A stretch of 64,000 nucleotides of DNA, from contig SUYX01000005.1 in NCBI GenBank assembly GCA_015060225.1, positions 1 to 64,000 on the forward strand, read 5' to 3'. The number at the start of each line of letters is the position of its first letter. The first letter of the stretch is position 1. Positions 35,309 through 44,897 of the stretch are shown one piece after another. Position numbers and translations under genes: made by a program. The notes beneath the pieces were generated by a model. That model did no database searches. It was given only the letters and a program-made list of their open reading frames with translations, and had not been told where the DNA came from. This DNA is from Bacteroidales bacterium (lineage in GTDB: Bacteria > Bacteroidota > Bacteroidia > Bacteroidales > UBA932).

Positions 35309-35992
35309 ATGGTTTTTGAGACATCCCTTTTAAGCACTGCCTACTTCCCTCCCATTGAGTATTTTGCGGCAATTGCAAACTCTGTCAGGGCTGAGATAGA
35401 GAGCGGGGAGATGTATCAGAAACAGTCATACAGAACCCGTTGTCACATTAATGGTGCCAACGGGTTACTTGTACTCACACTGCCTGTATTGAGAAGTGCA
35501 GCCAAGGAAAATGGAACTGGAAGCCACAAACTCCCCACATCCCAACTTAAGATAGATTACTCGAAGCCATGGCTGCTCCAGCACAAAAGGGCCCTTGAAG
35601 CTGCTTATATGTCATCCCCGTTCTTTGAATACTATATGGATGATATATACGGAATACTTGATTCTGGTGAAGAATCGCTGCTTACCCTAAACACCCGGCT
35701 TACACACAAAATTGCTGAACTTATAGGGATAGAAACCCCTATCGTACTCAACGACGGTGAGTTCATCCAACCCGGATCTGACGAACTTGCATCAAGAAAA
35801 ATATCAGATTTCAGGGAATCTGTCCATCCAAAGAGGGATTCAGGTCTGCTTGAAAGGCTGAAACTTAATAAGCCCTACTGGCAGGTATTCTCCGGCAAGC
35901 AGGGCTTTGTACAAAATCTCTCAATATTGGACCTTCTCTTTAATGAAGGTCCCAATTCCATCTCTTTCCTAGAATTTGAATCCCACAGATAG
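35309..35992 (+). CDS. WbqC-like family protein
   Basis: A 227-residue protein with the family opening LLSTAYFPPIEYFAAIANS and later YQKQSYRTRCHINGANGLLVLTLPV, KIDYSKPWLLQHKRALEAAY and SPFFEYYMDDI. WbqC relatives occur in O-antigen/polysaccharide clusters and downstream of lpxA in Bacteroidales; enzymatic role is not established. Its 3' end overlaps the convergent porin gene by 24 bases. Confidence 0.85.
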   Translation: MVFETSLLSTAYFPPIEYFAAIANSVRAEIESGEMYQKQSYRTRCHINGANGLLVLTLPVLRSAAKENGTGSHKLPTSQLKIDYSKPWLLQHKRALEAAYMSSPFFEYYMDDIYGILDSGEESLLTLNTRLTHKIAELIGIETPIVLNDGEFIQPGSDELASRKISDFRESVHPKRDSGLLERLKLNKPYWQVFSGKQGFVQNLSILDLLFNEGPNSISFLEFESHR

Positions 35993-37510
35993 CAACAGTT
36001 TCCAGTTGCCGTATCTGCTTGTACCTACAGGTGCAGGGACTGTTGTATCTCCATATAAAGCAAAACTCTCCTCAGGTTTGCCCAACAACTGCTGGTATGT
36101 AAGATCAACAAAGAAATCACTTGCCCACAAAGGCCACACATATCCAACACCCAAAGAACCCACTTTACGCTCTCCGTCAGATGTACCTCCGGAATAAGGG
36201 GATGAATAATACTGATAACCGGCCCTTACAGCAAATGCAGAGTTTACATTTATCTCTGCCCCCAATCTCAATATATCCTGTTTTGTAAAGAGCTTGCGGA
36301 TATCACTGTTCTCAACATCGTAACCGAACTCATAATCCGCATCCTTCAACTTTGCCTTAGTATAGTCCACACTCTCATAATCGGCACTGATTACACCTCT
36401 GTTCCCCAACATTACCGCAACACCGGCATTCCACCTGAAAGGGGTATTGAGCCTGTAGTTATAGGTACCAAGAGGAGAAATCAGATTCTGTCTGTACCCG
36501 TCATTGAACTCCGAAGCAATGCCGTTCTCCCACTCCTCACTCAGATACATCCATGTAGGTGTAGAAATGCTTGCCCCCAGCCTCAGCCAATTTACAGGAA
36601 GATAAATCAGACCCGCCTTCAAGTTGATGCCTGTACCGGTAGCCTTATATCTGTATCCGTACGAAAAATAATCAAATCCCGACTGGAAATCTGCACTGTT
36701 GGCCGCCTCTTCCGAGAGCCTCTCCTCATATTTGTATACAATACTCTGTATTCCCATATTTACTCCAACAAACAATTTGTCAGAGAAGTTTCCACCCCAG
36801 TTGATGACAGCCTCGGTCACATTGCCCACAGACTCCGCAGTAAATCTCTGCGCCAGTTCTCCCCCTACAAAGATATCATTGCCGTCCAGATTCTCGGTTG
36901 CAGCATAGTAGAGGTCAGCCGTTCCTGGAAGAGTATCCAGCAAAGATGCATTCCAGGCAAGAATTGAATTCCAGGAGGCATTGCTCAGATAGAAAGGGTC
37001 ATTATAGTCGGCCAGATCCATATTTGGGGCATAAATGCCGTCAGTATCATAAGCCAGGCTGGCAAGCCAGCTTGAAGCATCTGTCCTGCCATACACCTTA
37101 CTGGAGCTGGTAAAATTATTCTGTTTATTGAGCAGAAGTCCCACACTCCATCTTACCAGGCCACTGCTCTTGCCTGTAGAATAGGAACCCACATAACCTA
37201 AGTTTGCAATTCCTGCCCTTGTCTTGTTTGCAGAAGATGAGAATCCAAGATAATCAGACTCCGTATTGGCAACAGTAACCGTAGGGGTGAACATGAACTC
37301 CGAATACCGGTACACAGCACTGGATGCGGGATTTACAGTCAGACCTCCCATATCACCGCCAAGCGCCACAAAGGCATTTCCCATAGCCACACTTCTTGCT
37401 GTACCCTCTGCAAACTGCTCCGAATAGCGCAATGCGTCATATGCATTCTGCGCATGGATACCGGCAGCCATCAATATTGCTACCGGAACCAATATGAATT
37501 TCCTGAACAT
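35969..37510 (-). CDS. OmpP1/FadL-type outer-membrane porin
   Basis: A 513-residue beta-barrel protein. Starting at MFRKFIL (37510) gives a proper signal peptide ending HAQN. The FadL/OmpP1 N-terminal signature is present: YDALRYSEQFAEGTARSVAMGNAFVALGGDMGGLTVNPAS, and the chain ends in a barrel-type GNWKLLLSVGFKF. These porins pass hydrophobic compounds such as fatty acids or aromatics. Downstream of the Trp/His-rich lipoprotein gene in the same direction. Confidence 0.87.
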   Translation of the reverse strand: MFRKFILVPVAILMAAGIHAQNAYDALRYSEQFAEGTARSVAMGNAFVALGGDMGGLTVNPASSAVYRYSEFMFTPTVTVANTESDYLGFSSSANKTRAGIANLGYVGSYSTGKSSGLVRWSVGLLLNKQNNFTSSSKVYGRTDASSWLASLAYDTDGIYAPNMDLADYNDPFYLSNASWNSILAWNASLLDTLPGTADLYYAATENLDGNDIFVGGELAQRFTAESVGNVTEAVINWGGNFSDKLFVGVNMGIQSIVYKYEERLSEEAANSADFQSGFDYFSYGYRYKATGTGINLKAGLIYLPVNWLRLGASISTPTWMYLSEEWENGIASEFNDGYRQNLISPLGTYNYRLNTPFRWNAGVAVMLGNRGVISADYESVDYTKAKLKDADYEFGYDVENSDIRKLFTKQDILRLGAEINVNSAFAVRAGYQYYSSPYSGGTSDGERKVGSLGVGYVWPLWASDFFVDLTYQQLLGKPEESFALYGDTTVPAPVGTSRYGNWKLLLSVGFKF

Positions 37511-37531
37511 AATCTCCAATATTAAAAATTT

Positions 37532-38506
37532 CTACCTTCTTCTGTAAGAGGACCCTCCTCCCGATGATCTTGTTGTACCCGAGCTGCTGTTACCGCTCCT
37601 GCCTGAACTGTAAGATGAAGATCCGCTCCTGTTATATGAATTTCCGCTGCTCCTTGTATATGAACTGTTATTCCTTTCAACACTCTGGCTCTGCTGCGAT
37701 TTCACTTCGCAGCTAGAGTGGTTCCTGGCCGGTCTGCGTGTAACACTCCCCTGAGAAGACTTCCCTGTATTTGCATTCTGTCTGCCTGAAGTGACACTTC
37801 CCCTGTTTACATTATTGTATGTTGACCCTGCATTTCTCTTGCCATAATATACATCCCTTCCAGGTCTTCCATGTCCGGGCGCATAACCCGGCCCTCCTAT
37901 ATGGCCATGTCCGGGCCATGGGGCATATACAGGATGATGGTGATGGCCCCACCACGGATGATGCCAAGGATTGTGCCATGCCCAATAGGGCCTTCCCCAG
38001 ATATGGTCATACCACGGGTTGTGCCAATAGCTGTCCCAATGCCAGCTTGGTATATGCCAATACCATCCCGGACCATACCAGGCATAATGGTTGCTCCACC
38101 AAGGGGTACGCCATCCGAAACTCACATCATACCAGTAAAACGGTTCTACAAACTCAATGTTTATGGTATACGATGGAGAATCAAACTTTCTCAAACGTGC
38201 GGCATAGCTCCCGTCATCATCAATTATGGCATATGTCGCTCCCGGCTCATATTTGATGTTAACCTCATCAGCTTCTCCAACATATACATTCCTGACATCC
38301 CCCTGTTCACCTGACTGCAACTGTTGAGGTGTCTCTCCTGCATTTTTCTCCACCTGGGAATGGGTTGTATAGGTCCTGCTTCCCGGGGTATAATAGATGC
38401 TGTTTCTGAATTGTTCCCCTCCCTGAAGGGCCGAATAGCTCATTGTACCACAAGAGAGCAACGGCAGAACTGCTGCCAATAAAATAAATAAGCTCCTGTT
38501 TTTCAT
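37532..38506 (-). CDS. Trp/His-rich lipoprotein of unknown function
   Basis: A 324-residue product from ATG 38506, with a lipoprotein signal (LPLLSCG). After a short folded-looking part (NIKYEPGATYAIIDDDGSY) comes a remarkable central tract dominated by Trp, His, Tyr, Pro and Gly (WHNPWYDHIWGRPYWAWHN), then a Ser/Arg/Gly-rich tail ending SSGGGSSYRRR. An AGGAGG sits 5 bases before this start, rare in this phylum, which supports it over the track start. The composition suggests surface location or aromatic/metal binding, but no function can be assigned. Related W/H-rich proteins are known as unnamed Bacteroidales lipoproteins. Confidence 0.75.
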   Translation of the reverse strand: MKNRSLFILLAAVLPLLSCGTMSYSALQGGEQFRNSIYYTPGSRTYTTHSQVEKNAGETPQQLQSGEQGDVRNVYVGEADEVNIKYEPGATYAIIDDDGSYAARLRKFDSPSYTINIEFVEPFYWYDVSFGWRTPWWSNHYAWYGPGWYWHIPSWHWDSYWHNPWYDHIWGRPYWAWHNPWHHPWWGHHHHPVYAPWPGHGHIGGPGYAPGHGRPGRDVYYGKRNAGSTYNNVNRGSVTSGRQNANTGKSSQGSVTRRPARNHSSCEVKSQQSQSVERNNSSYTRSSGNSYNRSGSSSYSSGRSGNSSSGTTRSSGGGSSYRRR

Positions 38507-38511
38507 TTTTA

Positions 38512-38517
38512 CCTCCT
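38512..38517 (-). promoter_or_regulatory. Shine-Dalgarno AGGAGG for the Trp/His-rich lipoprotein
   Basis: A full AGGAGG 5 bases upstream of the ATG at 38506 on the minus strand. Most genes in this window show none, so this decides the start and hints at high translation. Confidence 0.6.
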
Positions 38518-38536
38518 GTGTTTTATATATTTTTTG

Positions 38537-38544
38537 TACTTTTG
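38537..38544 (+). promoter_or_regulatory. -7 box TACTTTTG of proS
   Basis: TACTTTTG lies 65 bases before the proS ATG, within the gap to the divergent lipoprotein gene. No clear -33 TTG. Confidence 0.45.
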
Positions 38545-38609
38545 TCACCTGCATCTATATGCGAAGATATCAAAAATTGTTCCAATCAGAAAAATAAAAC
38601 AACAATATA

Positions 38610-40088
38610 ATGGCTAAAGAAGTTACAAAAAGAGAAGATAATTACTCACAGTGGTACAACAACCTTGTTGTAAAGGCAGATTTGGCAGAGAACTCTGCAG
38701 TAAGAGGATGTATGGTAATTAAGCCATATGGTTATGCAATCTGGGAGAAGATGCAGCATCAGCTGGACAAGATGTTCAAGGAAACAGGTCACCAGAATGC
38801 GTATTTTCCTCTTTTTATCCCCAAATCATTCCTCAGCAGGGAAGCTGAGCATGTGGAAGGATTTGCAAAGGAGTGTGCAGTTGTCACACATCACCGCCTT
38901 ATGGTTGACCCTGAGGGTAACGGCGTTGTTGTGGATCCAAGTGCAAAACTTGAGGAGGAGCTTATTGTAAGGCCCACATCTGAAACCATCATCTGGAATA
39001 CATATAAGAACTGGATCAACTCTTACAGGGATCTCCCTATTCTGTGCAACCAATGGGCAAATGTAGTGAGATGGGAGATGAGGACCAGACTTTTCCTCAG
39101 GACAGCTGAATTCTTGTGGCAGGAGGGACATACCGCACATGCAACTAAAGAGGAGGCCATTGAGGAGACCGAGAAGATGGTTAATGTTTATGCAAAATTT
39201 GCAAGGGAATATATGGCTGTTCCTGTTGTTGTGGGGAAAAAATCGGCAAACGAGAGGTTTGCAGGTGCCCTTGACACATACTGCATTGAGGCAATGATGC
39301 AGGATGGGAAGGCGTTGCAGGCAGGAACATCTCACTTCCTGGGACAAAACTTTGCAAAAGCATTTGATGTGAAGTACGCCAGCAAAGAGGGCACACTGGA
39401 GTATGTATGGGCAACTTCATGGGGAGTTTCAACCCGTCTGATGGGTGCACTGATAATGGCACACTCAGATGACAACGGCCTTGTACTTCCACCAAAACTT
39501 GCCCCTATCCATGTTGTAATGGTCCCTATCTTCAAAACTGAAGAGGAGCATGCAGCAATCATTGGGAAAATGGAGGAATTGAGAAAAGCTCTTGAGCAGT
39601 TTGGTTTGTCGGTGAAGATTGATGACAGGGATAACCTCAGGAGCGGTTTCAAATTTGCAGAGTGGGAGCTTAAAGGTGTTCCTGTGAGAATTGCAATGGG
39701 CCCTAGGGATCTTGCCAACGGTACTGTTGAGGTTGCAAGAAGGGATACCCTTACCAAAGAATCAATGTCACTTGATGGTGTAGAGGTAAAGATCAATGCC
39801 CTCATGGATGAGATACAGGCAAACATCTACAGGAAAGCTCTTGATTTCAGAGCAGCAAATACAATTCAGGTAGATACGTGGGAGGAGTTCAAGGAGAAGA
39901 TTGAGCAGGGAGGTTTCCTTCTTTGCCACTGGGACGGCACACCTGAGACAGAGGAGAAGATAAAAGAGGAGACAAAAGCTACTATACGCTGCATTCCATT
40001 GGATACCAATGTAGTCATGGAGGAAGGCAAGTGCATTTACAGCGGAAAGCCTTCTAGTCAGAGAGTAATTTTTGCCAGATCATATTAA
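38610..40088 (+). CDS. proS: Prolyl-tRNA synthetase, archaeal/eukaryotic type
   Basis: Charges tRNA-Pro. The 492-residue protein is the short ProS type 3: [19 protein letters not shown] near the start, class II motif 2 [26 protein letters not shown], motif 3 in the [16 protein letters not shown] region, and a C-terminal zinc-binding-like extension ending in IFARSY. It lacks the long editing insertion of the E. coli type, as is normal in Bacteroidota. The ATG at 38610 is well supported by the family start. Confidence 0.96.
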   Translation: MAKEVTKREDNYSQWYNNLVVKADLAENSAVRGCMVIKPYGYAIWEKMQHQLDKMFKETGHQNAYFPLFIPKSFLSREAEHVEGFAKECAVVTHHRLMVDPEGNGVVVDPSAKLEEELIVRPTSETIIWNTYKNWINSYRDLPILCNQWANVVRWEMRTRLFLRTAEFLWQEGHTAHATKEEAIEETEKMVNVYAKFAREYMAVPVVVGKKSANERFAGALDTYCIEAMMQDGKALQAGTSHFLGQNFAKAFDVKYASKEGTLEYVWATSWGVSTRLMGALIMAHSDDNGLVLPPKLAPIHVVMVPIFKTEEEHAAIIGKMEELRKALEQFGLSVKIDDRDNLRSGFKFAEWELKGVPVRIAMGPRDLANGTVEVARRDTLTKESMSLDGVEVKINALMDEIQANIYRKALDFRAANTIQVDTWEEFKEKIEQGGFLLCHWDGTPETEEKIKEETKATIRCIPLDTNVVMEEGKCIYSGKPSSQRVIFARSY

Positions 40089-40106
40089 AAACAAAATAAA
40101 ACATTT

Positions 40107-40817
40107 ATGGCAGCAGATCCTTTACCGAACCAGCAAGAGCAGATACTTAAGGGGCTTCAGGAAAAAGCCTATGTAAAATCTTGCGTTTATGACCAGTCAT
40201 TGGAGGTTTTCAATGAACTGAAAGAGGTGTTGAGTGAAATAAGCAATGACCTTACCGACATCCTTTCCGAATCTGAAAAGAACCGTAAGATAAGGCTTGA
40301 GTATAGGGACAGGGGCAAGTTTGAGGCAGAGCTGAAATTTGCAGATGATGTCCTGGTGTTCAGCATGCATACAGATATCTTCCAGTTTGACAGGGACCAC
40401 GCAATATGGAAGAACAGCTATTCCAAAGAGTCTCCATACAACACCTACTGTGGTGTCATAAGTGTATACAACTTCCTGTCTGATTCCCTGAAGTTCAGCA
40501 GGAATGAGGATTTGGGATATCTTGTTGCCAGGATGTTTGTAAATAAGGACAAGAAGTTCTTTATTGAGGGAAAACGCCAGAGCAGACAAAAGATCTCTTC
40601 TTTTGGCAAAGTGGACCTTACTAAAGAGGAGCTTGTGAATTTTGTTGAGTCCGCAATGCTGTATTCTTTGTCTTTTGACCTTCTTGTTCCCCCTTTCGAC
40701 CTTGTAAAGGTTGCCAGTGTTGAACAGATAAATGCAAAAATTGAAAGTGCAAAAATGAGGACAGGCAAACGTATGGGTTACAAATACAACTCAGACGATG
40801 TCCTTGAAAATGAATAA
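40107..40817 (+). CDS. Conserved Bacteroidota protein of unknown function
   Basis: A 236-residue soluble protein, 18 bases after proS and overlapping the DUF3078 gene start by one base (TAATGATG). It is rich in charged residues; an N-terminal coiled-coil-like part (QSLEVFNELKEVLSEISNDLTDILSES) precedes an alpha/beta segment (KFEAELKFADDVLVFSMHTDIF). No signal peptide, no recognised catalytic motif. I recall similar unnamed proteins in Bacteroidales but cannot assign a function; the position in an operon with an outer-membrane-barrel gene is the only clue. Confidence 0.75.
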   Translation: MAADPLPNQQEQILKGLQEKAYVKSCVYDQSLEVFNELKEVLSEISNDLTDILSESEKNRKIRLEYRDRGKFEAELKFADDVLVFSMHTDIFQFDRDHAIWKNSYSKESPYNTYCGVISVYNFLSDSLKFSRNEDLGYLVARMFVNKDKKFFIEGKRQSRQKISSFGKVDLTKEELVNFVESAMLYSLSFDLLVPPFDLVKVASVEQINAKIESAKMRTGKRMGYKYNSDDVLENE

Positions 40818-41917
40818 TGATGAGAAAGAGAGCCTTCAGATTCCTTTTAGTTTCACTGGTGCTGTTCCTTACTGCAGCACTCCCCCTATATTCACAGGTG
40901 AAGAACACCAGTGAGAACAGTTCTGCACAGGAGGAACTGGAACAGGCCAAGCTCTCAAACCTAAACAGCGCCCAGGAGCTTTGCAGAATAATAGGCTCAC
41001 AGTTTGCGGTTCCTACCATCAACTATGAGCCTGTAGTTCCTCCAAAATTCTGGACCACAGGTATGCTTACAGAGTTGGGATTTTCACAGATTTCCCTTAC
41101 CAACTGGGCTGCCGGAGGATCCGGCTCCGTATCCTTGAACAGTTTTGTCAATGCCCACGCCAACTACGCAAAAGGAAGTATGTTCTGGGACAACAGAGTA
41201 CAGATGGCATACGGTTTCATACAATCTTTTGAGGATGGATACAGGAAGAGCAATGACAAGATTATCCTTGACAGCAAATGGGGTTACAAGGCAATAAACA
41301 AATTCTATTTCTCTGCAAACTTCAATTTCAGGTCACAGTTCTCACCAGGTTTTGAATACAGCAAATCCCAAATTATTGAAGACGGGCACAAGGAGACCAT
41401 AATCACTTCCAAAAAAGTATCCAAATTCCTTGCCCCTGCATATATGTCACTCGGTCTCGGTATTGACTACAAGCCGGGCAACGGGAAGGAATTCTCTGTA
41501 AACATTGCCCCTTTGACAGGTAATCTGGTAATTGTTGCAGACAGGGACTCAGTTTTGAGGGCAAAATACGGAAACGCAAAACACGAGGCTGTAAGATGGG
41601 AGCTGGGAGCCCAGATAAAGGCATCCTTAAACAAGAACATTCTCAAGACACTTAAGGCAACTTCCTCCCTTACCCTATTCTCGGATTATCTGAATAACCC
41701 GGCCAATATACAGATAAACTGGGATATGCAGCTTACATACAAGCTGAACAAATTCCTCACAACAGGCATCAGAACCCATCTGATCTATGATGACAACGTA
41801 CTCATAGCAACCGACAGGGTCAATAAAGAGGGTGAAACCATAATGACCAAGAAAGTACAGTTCCAGGAGGTTTTCAGCGTGAGTTTCACTTATACGTTCG
41901 GAATGTTCAAGAAGTAA
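40817..41917 (+). CDS. DUF3078 outer-membrane beta-barrel-like protein
   Basis: A 366-residue exported protein (signal ALPLYSQ, 1-26). The family hallmark FSQISLTNWAAGGSGSVSLNSFVNAHANY is present, followed by alternating amphipathic strands (WDNRVQMAYGFIQSF, FYFSANFNFRSQFSPGFEYS) ending in VSFTYTFGMFKK, a barrel-like terminus. DUF3078 is a Bacteroidota family without known function. It is the third gene of the proS unit. Confidence 0.87.
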   Translation: MMRKRAFRFLLVSLVLFLTAALPLYSQVKNTSENSSAQEELEQAKLSNLNSAQELCRIIGSQFAVPTINYEPVVPPKFWTTGMLTELGFSQISLTNWAAGGSGSVSLNSFVNAHANYAKGSMFWDNRVQMAYGFIQSFEDGYRKSNDKIILDSKWGYKAINKFYFSANFNFRSQFSPGFEYSKSQIIEDGHKETIITSKKVSKFLAPAYMSLGLGIDYKPGNGKEFSVNIAPLTGNLVIVADRDSVLRAKYGNAKHEAVRWELGAQIKASLNKNILKTLKATSSLTLFSDYLNNPANIQINWDMQLTYKLNKFLTTGIRTHLIYDDNVLIATDRVNKEGETIMTKKVQFQEVFSVSFTYTFGMFKK

Positions 41918-41932
41918 CTCCTGCATCCAGGT

Positions 41933-42784
41933 CTAACGGTTCAGACACTGCCACAGCTTTACACATTGCACCCCCTCCTTTACATCGTGTACCCTTATTA
42001 TATCCGCTCCAAGAATAAGGGCCTGAAGATTAAGTGCGGCTGTTCCGCATAAAGCCTCCTCCGGGGTTATGCCAAGCGGTTTCCATATCATCCCCTTCCG
42101 TGAGATTCCAACAAGGAGCCTTCTCCTTTGCCCATGTGTCTTTTCAAGCGTTTCCACTATACGGGGCATCCCTTTGAAAAGTGTATAGTTCTGTTTCAGG
42201 TCCTTTGCAAATCCGAACCCTGGATCAATTATGAACTCCTTTATTCCATGAAGGGAAGCCCTCTCCTCAAACTCCTGGAAGTACTCAGTAACGGACTCTA
42301 CAACTCCCTTAGGATAATGGCACATCTGCTGCATGGTATCCGGAGTCCCCCTTTTGTGCATGGCAATGTAAGGTAGTCCCAGCTGCCCCACTGCAGGGAG
42401 CATCTGCGGGTCGTCCTCTCCTGCGGAAATGTCATTTACAATAAATTCTCCAATCATATCATATCCTCTGCGGACTATCCCGCTACGGAAAGTATCAATT
42501 GAAAACTTGATTTCCCCACCATCAATTGTCTTGACTCCCAAAAATTTCTTCCCGACAATCTCAAGTGCCACACGCAAATGCTCCCACTCCTGTCCAATTG
42601 TTACCGGAGTGCTCCCAGGACGTGTGGAACATGCCCCCAAATCAATGATTGAAGCACCTTGGGCAATCATCAGTTCCATCTGTCTCTCTAATTCAGAAGC
42701 GGCAGTGAACCTGCTTCCTCTGAAAAAGGATTCCTCATTTACATTTATGATTCCCATCACCTGGGGGGTATATTCCTTTGCCAT
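41933..42784 (-). CDS. folP: Dihydropteroate synthase
   Basis: Joins p-aminobenzoate to the pterin diphosphate in folate synthesis, the sulfonamide target. 283 residues with MGIINVNEESFF (family: NxTPDSF), IDLGACSTRPGS, DTFRSGI, NDISAGEDDPQM, a GFGFAKDLKQNY (family: DPGxGFGK) and the C-terminal IIRVHDVKEG. The first motif reads NVNEESF instead of NVTPDSF, a variation common in Bacteroidales. Convergent with DUF3078; divergent from tmk. Confidence 0.95.
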   Translation of the reverse strand: MAKEYTPQVMGIINVNEESFFRGSRFTAASELERQMELMIAQGASIIDLGACSTRPGSTPVTIGQEWEHLRVALEIVGKKFLGVKTIDGGEIKFSIDTFRSGIVRRGYDMIGEFIVNDISAGEDDPQMLPAVGQLGLPYIAMHKRGTPDTMQQMCHYPKGVVESVTEYFQEFEERASLHGIKEFIIDPGFGFAKDLKQNYTLFKGMPRIVETLEKTHGQRRRLLVGISRKGMIWKPLGITPEEALCGTAALNLQALILGADIIRVHDVKEGVQCVKLWQCLNR

Positions 42785-42852
42785 ATGCTCTATAAATTAT
42801 CGGGATACTGATTATTTGACAAATTTAAAAAGTATTTTCCCATTTTATTATT

Positions 42853-42860
42853 TATCTTTG
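42853..42860 (+). promoter_or_regulatory. -7 box TATCTTTG of tmk
   Basis: TATCTTTG fits TAnnTTTG and lies 24 bases before the tmk start. It also shows that the upstream extension of the ORF (42429-42884) is not coding. Confidence 0.45.
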
Positions 42861-42884
42861 TTTATTGGACAAAATAGGAAATAT

Positions 42885-43589
42885 ATGCTTATAGTTTTGG
42901 AAGGTCTTGACGGTGCAGGTAAAAGCACTCAGGTAAAATTGTTGAAGGAACATCTGCTTGGGAAAGGGGTGAATCTTAGGTATCTCCATTTCCCCCGTTA
43001 TGATTCCCAGCCTTATGGAGAACTGATAGGGAAATATCTGAGGGGGGATTTTGGTTCAATAGAGCAGGCACACCCCCAGATTGTGGCACTTCTGTTTGCA
43101 CTTGACAGGATGGATGCTTCTGCACAGATAAAGGAGTGGCTTTCAGCGGGAGACTGCGTCCTGCTGGACCGCTATGTCTACTCCAATATAGCATACCAGT
43201 GCTCCAAAATTATGATGCAGCCGCATTTTGAAGAGAACCGTGGCCAACTGGCCAAGGAACTCCGTGACTGGATCTTTGACACAGAATACAACCGCTACGG
43301 AATACCAAGACCAGATCTGAACCTTTTCCTCAATGTCCCAATTGACTTTGTAGATTCCAAGCTGAAAGAGAGCCGCAGCGGTGATGATGACCGTGATTAC
43401 CTGAATGGTAAATCGGATATCCATGAAGCTGATATCAAATTTCAGATATCCGTAAGGGAGATATACCTCCAACAGACGGAACTTGATCCCCACTTTGTAA
43501 AGATATGCTGTGAAGATGCACAGGGGAAAATGCTCCCTCCCACTCAAATTTTTGAGAACATCAGGGAACAGGTTGACAAACTTTTTTAA
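42885..43589 (+). CDS. tmk: Thymidylate kinase
   Basis: Phosphorylates dTMP to dTDP. 234 residues from ATG 42885: P-loop LEGLDGAGKST, LHFPRYDSQPYG, LDRYVYSNIAYQ (the DR(Y/W) motif) and the lid region. The track ORF begins at 42429 inside the antisense of folP, which is an artefact. Longer than E. coli Tmk (about 213) because of an insertion around FDTEYNRYGIPRPDLN, seen in related Bacteroidales. Followed after 15 bases by the DoxX-type gene. Confidence 0.94.
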   Translation: MLIVLEGLDGAGKSTQVKLLKEHLLGKGVNLRYLHFPRYDSQPYGELIGKYLRGDFGSIEQAHPQIVALLFALDRMDASAQIKEWLSAGDCVLLDRYVYSNIAYQCSKIMMQPHFEENRGQLAKELRDWIFDTEYNRYGIPRPDLNLFLNVPIDFVDSKLKESRSGDDDRDYLNGKSDIHEADIKFQISVREIYLQQTELDPHFVKICCEDAQGKMLPPTQIFENIREQVDKLF

Positions 43590-43604
43590 CGGAGCCGCAG
43601 GCAG

Positions 43605-44897
43605 ATGAAACTCATTAGGGCAATATGCAGGTTCGGTTTTGGAATCCTATTTGTACTTTCAGGGTTCCTCAAGGCCATTGATCCCATTGGGACAGCTCTC
43701 AAAATAAAGGAGTACATGGGTGCATTCCATATGGACTTTATGGATTTCACCTCCATTCCACTGGCCCTGATACTTACTTCTGCAGAGTTTCTTGTAGGAG
43801 TTGCAATCCTCAAGGGACTCAGAATACAGCTCTTCTCAAAGGTTGCTTTGGGGTTCATATCTTTCTTTACCCTTCTCACGTTGTGGATTGCACTTTCCAA
43901 CCCGATCAGTGACTGCGGATGTTTTGGGGAGGCCCTGCACCTGAGCAACAAAGCCACATTCATAAAGAACCTCTTCCTGCTTGCAGCTGCCCTCATCATT
44001 TTTTTCCAGAGAAGAAAATTCCACCCCATTGCCGTGCCAAAAGTTGAATGGGGCTACATTGGGCTATATACGGTGCTTATAGTTGTACTGCAGGGATATT
44101 CATTGCGCAATATTCCACAAATAGATTTTGGAATATACAAACCTGGAACAGACCTTATTGCCACACAACAGGCCTTTCAGGAGAGAGAATATGAGGTGAC
44201 CCTCATATATTCCAAGGATGGCAAGGAAGAATCCTTTACAATAGAGAATCTTCCCGACAGCACCTGGACTTTTGTAGATACCAGGACAGTTCTTGTGAAC
44301 GGAACAGAAGAAGATTCAAGTGTGGATTTCTCATTTATGGATGCCCAGGGGAATCCGGTAGGGAAAGAGATTCTTGAAAAGGACGGCCCTTTATTCTTCA
44401 TATCTATATATAATGTAAGGATGTTGAACGGCAAAACTGTTAAAAAAATCATGGACCTTGCAGACACCCTGCTTGCCCATAATCTGAAACTCTATATTAT
44501 AAGTTCCAACTCTGCGGAAGATACAGAAAATGCATTTGAACATGCCGATTCATCCTCACAGCACAATTATCAAATCCTCTACTCCGACTATAAGGCAGTA
44601 ATCTCCTTCAACCGCTCCAGCGGAGGACTTACCTATGTGAATAACGGCATAATTGTCAAGAAATGGGCCAGAGGAAACTATCCGATATCACATCTTGACA
44701 ACATCCTGAAACAGGACCCTGAAGTGATAACAGCAATCACACAAATAGATGAAAGGCTCTTTGCAGAGATTTCGCTCTTTGTCATATTTTTCCTTATTGT
44801 GATAATAAGATTCTTTTCAAAAATAATCTACAACAAGCGCTTTGCAAAGCTCACCCATATCCATCTGGAGAAACCTACTTCATCAGATTCCCAATGA
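43605..44897 (+). CDS. BT_3928-type DoxX/MauE-like membrane protein
   Basis: A 430-residue protein whose N-terminal 150 residues form a four-helix DoxX/MauE-like domain (FGFGILFVLSGFLKAIDPIGTALKIKEYM, then SDCGCFGEALHLSNK with a CGC pair). A fifth helix, a periplasmic part resembling a thioredoxin-like fold (DGPLFFISIYNVRMLN), and a final C-terminal helix follow. The Cys pair and MauE likeness hint at handling of redox equivalents at the membrane, unproven. Overlaps the convergent phosphatase by 23 bases. Confidence 0.82.
   Translation: MKLIRAICRFGFGILFVLSGFLKAIDPIGTALKIKEYMGAFHMDFMDFTSIPLALILTSAEFLVGVAILKGLRIQLFSKVALGFISFFTLLTLWIALSNPISDCGCFGEALHLSNKATFIKNLFLLAAALIIFFQRRKFHPIAVPKVEWGYIGLYTVLIVVLQGYSLRNIPQIDFGIYKPGTDLIATQQAFQEREYEVTLIYSKDGKEESFTIENLPDSTWTFVDTRTVLVNGTEEDSSVDFSFMDAQGNPVGKEILEKDGPLFFISIYNVRMLNGKTVKKIMDLADTLLAHNLKLYIISSNSAEDTENAFEHADSSSQHNYQILYSDYKAVISFNRSSGGLTYVNNGIIVKKWARGNYPISHLDNILKQDPEVITAITQIDERLFAEISLFVIFFLIVIIRFFSKIIYNKRFAKLTHIHLEKPTSSDSQ

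Noticed and set aside
42429-42884. 152-residue upstream extension of the tmk ORF
   Set aside because: It runs through the antisense of folP and across the tmk promoter box; the family start is at 42885.
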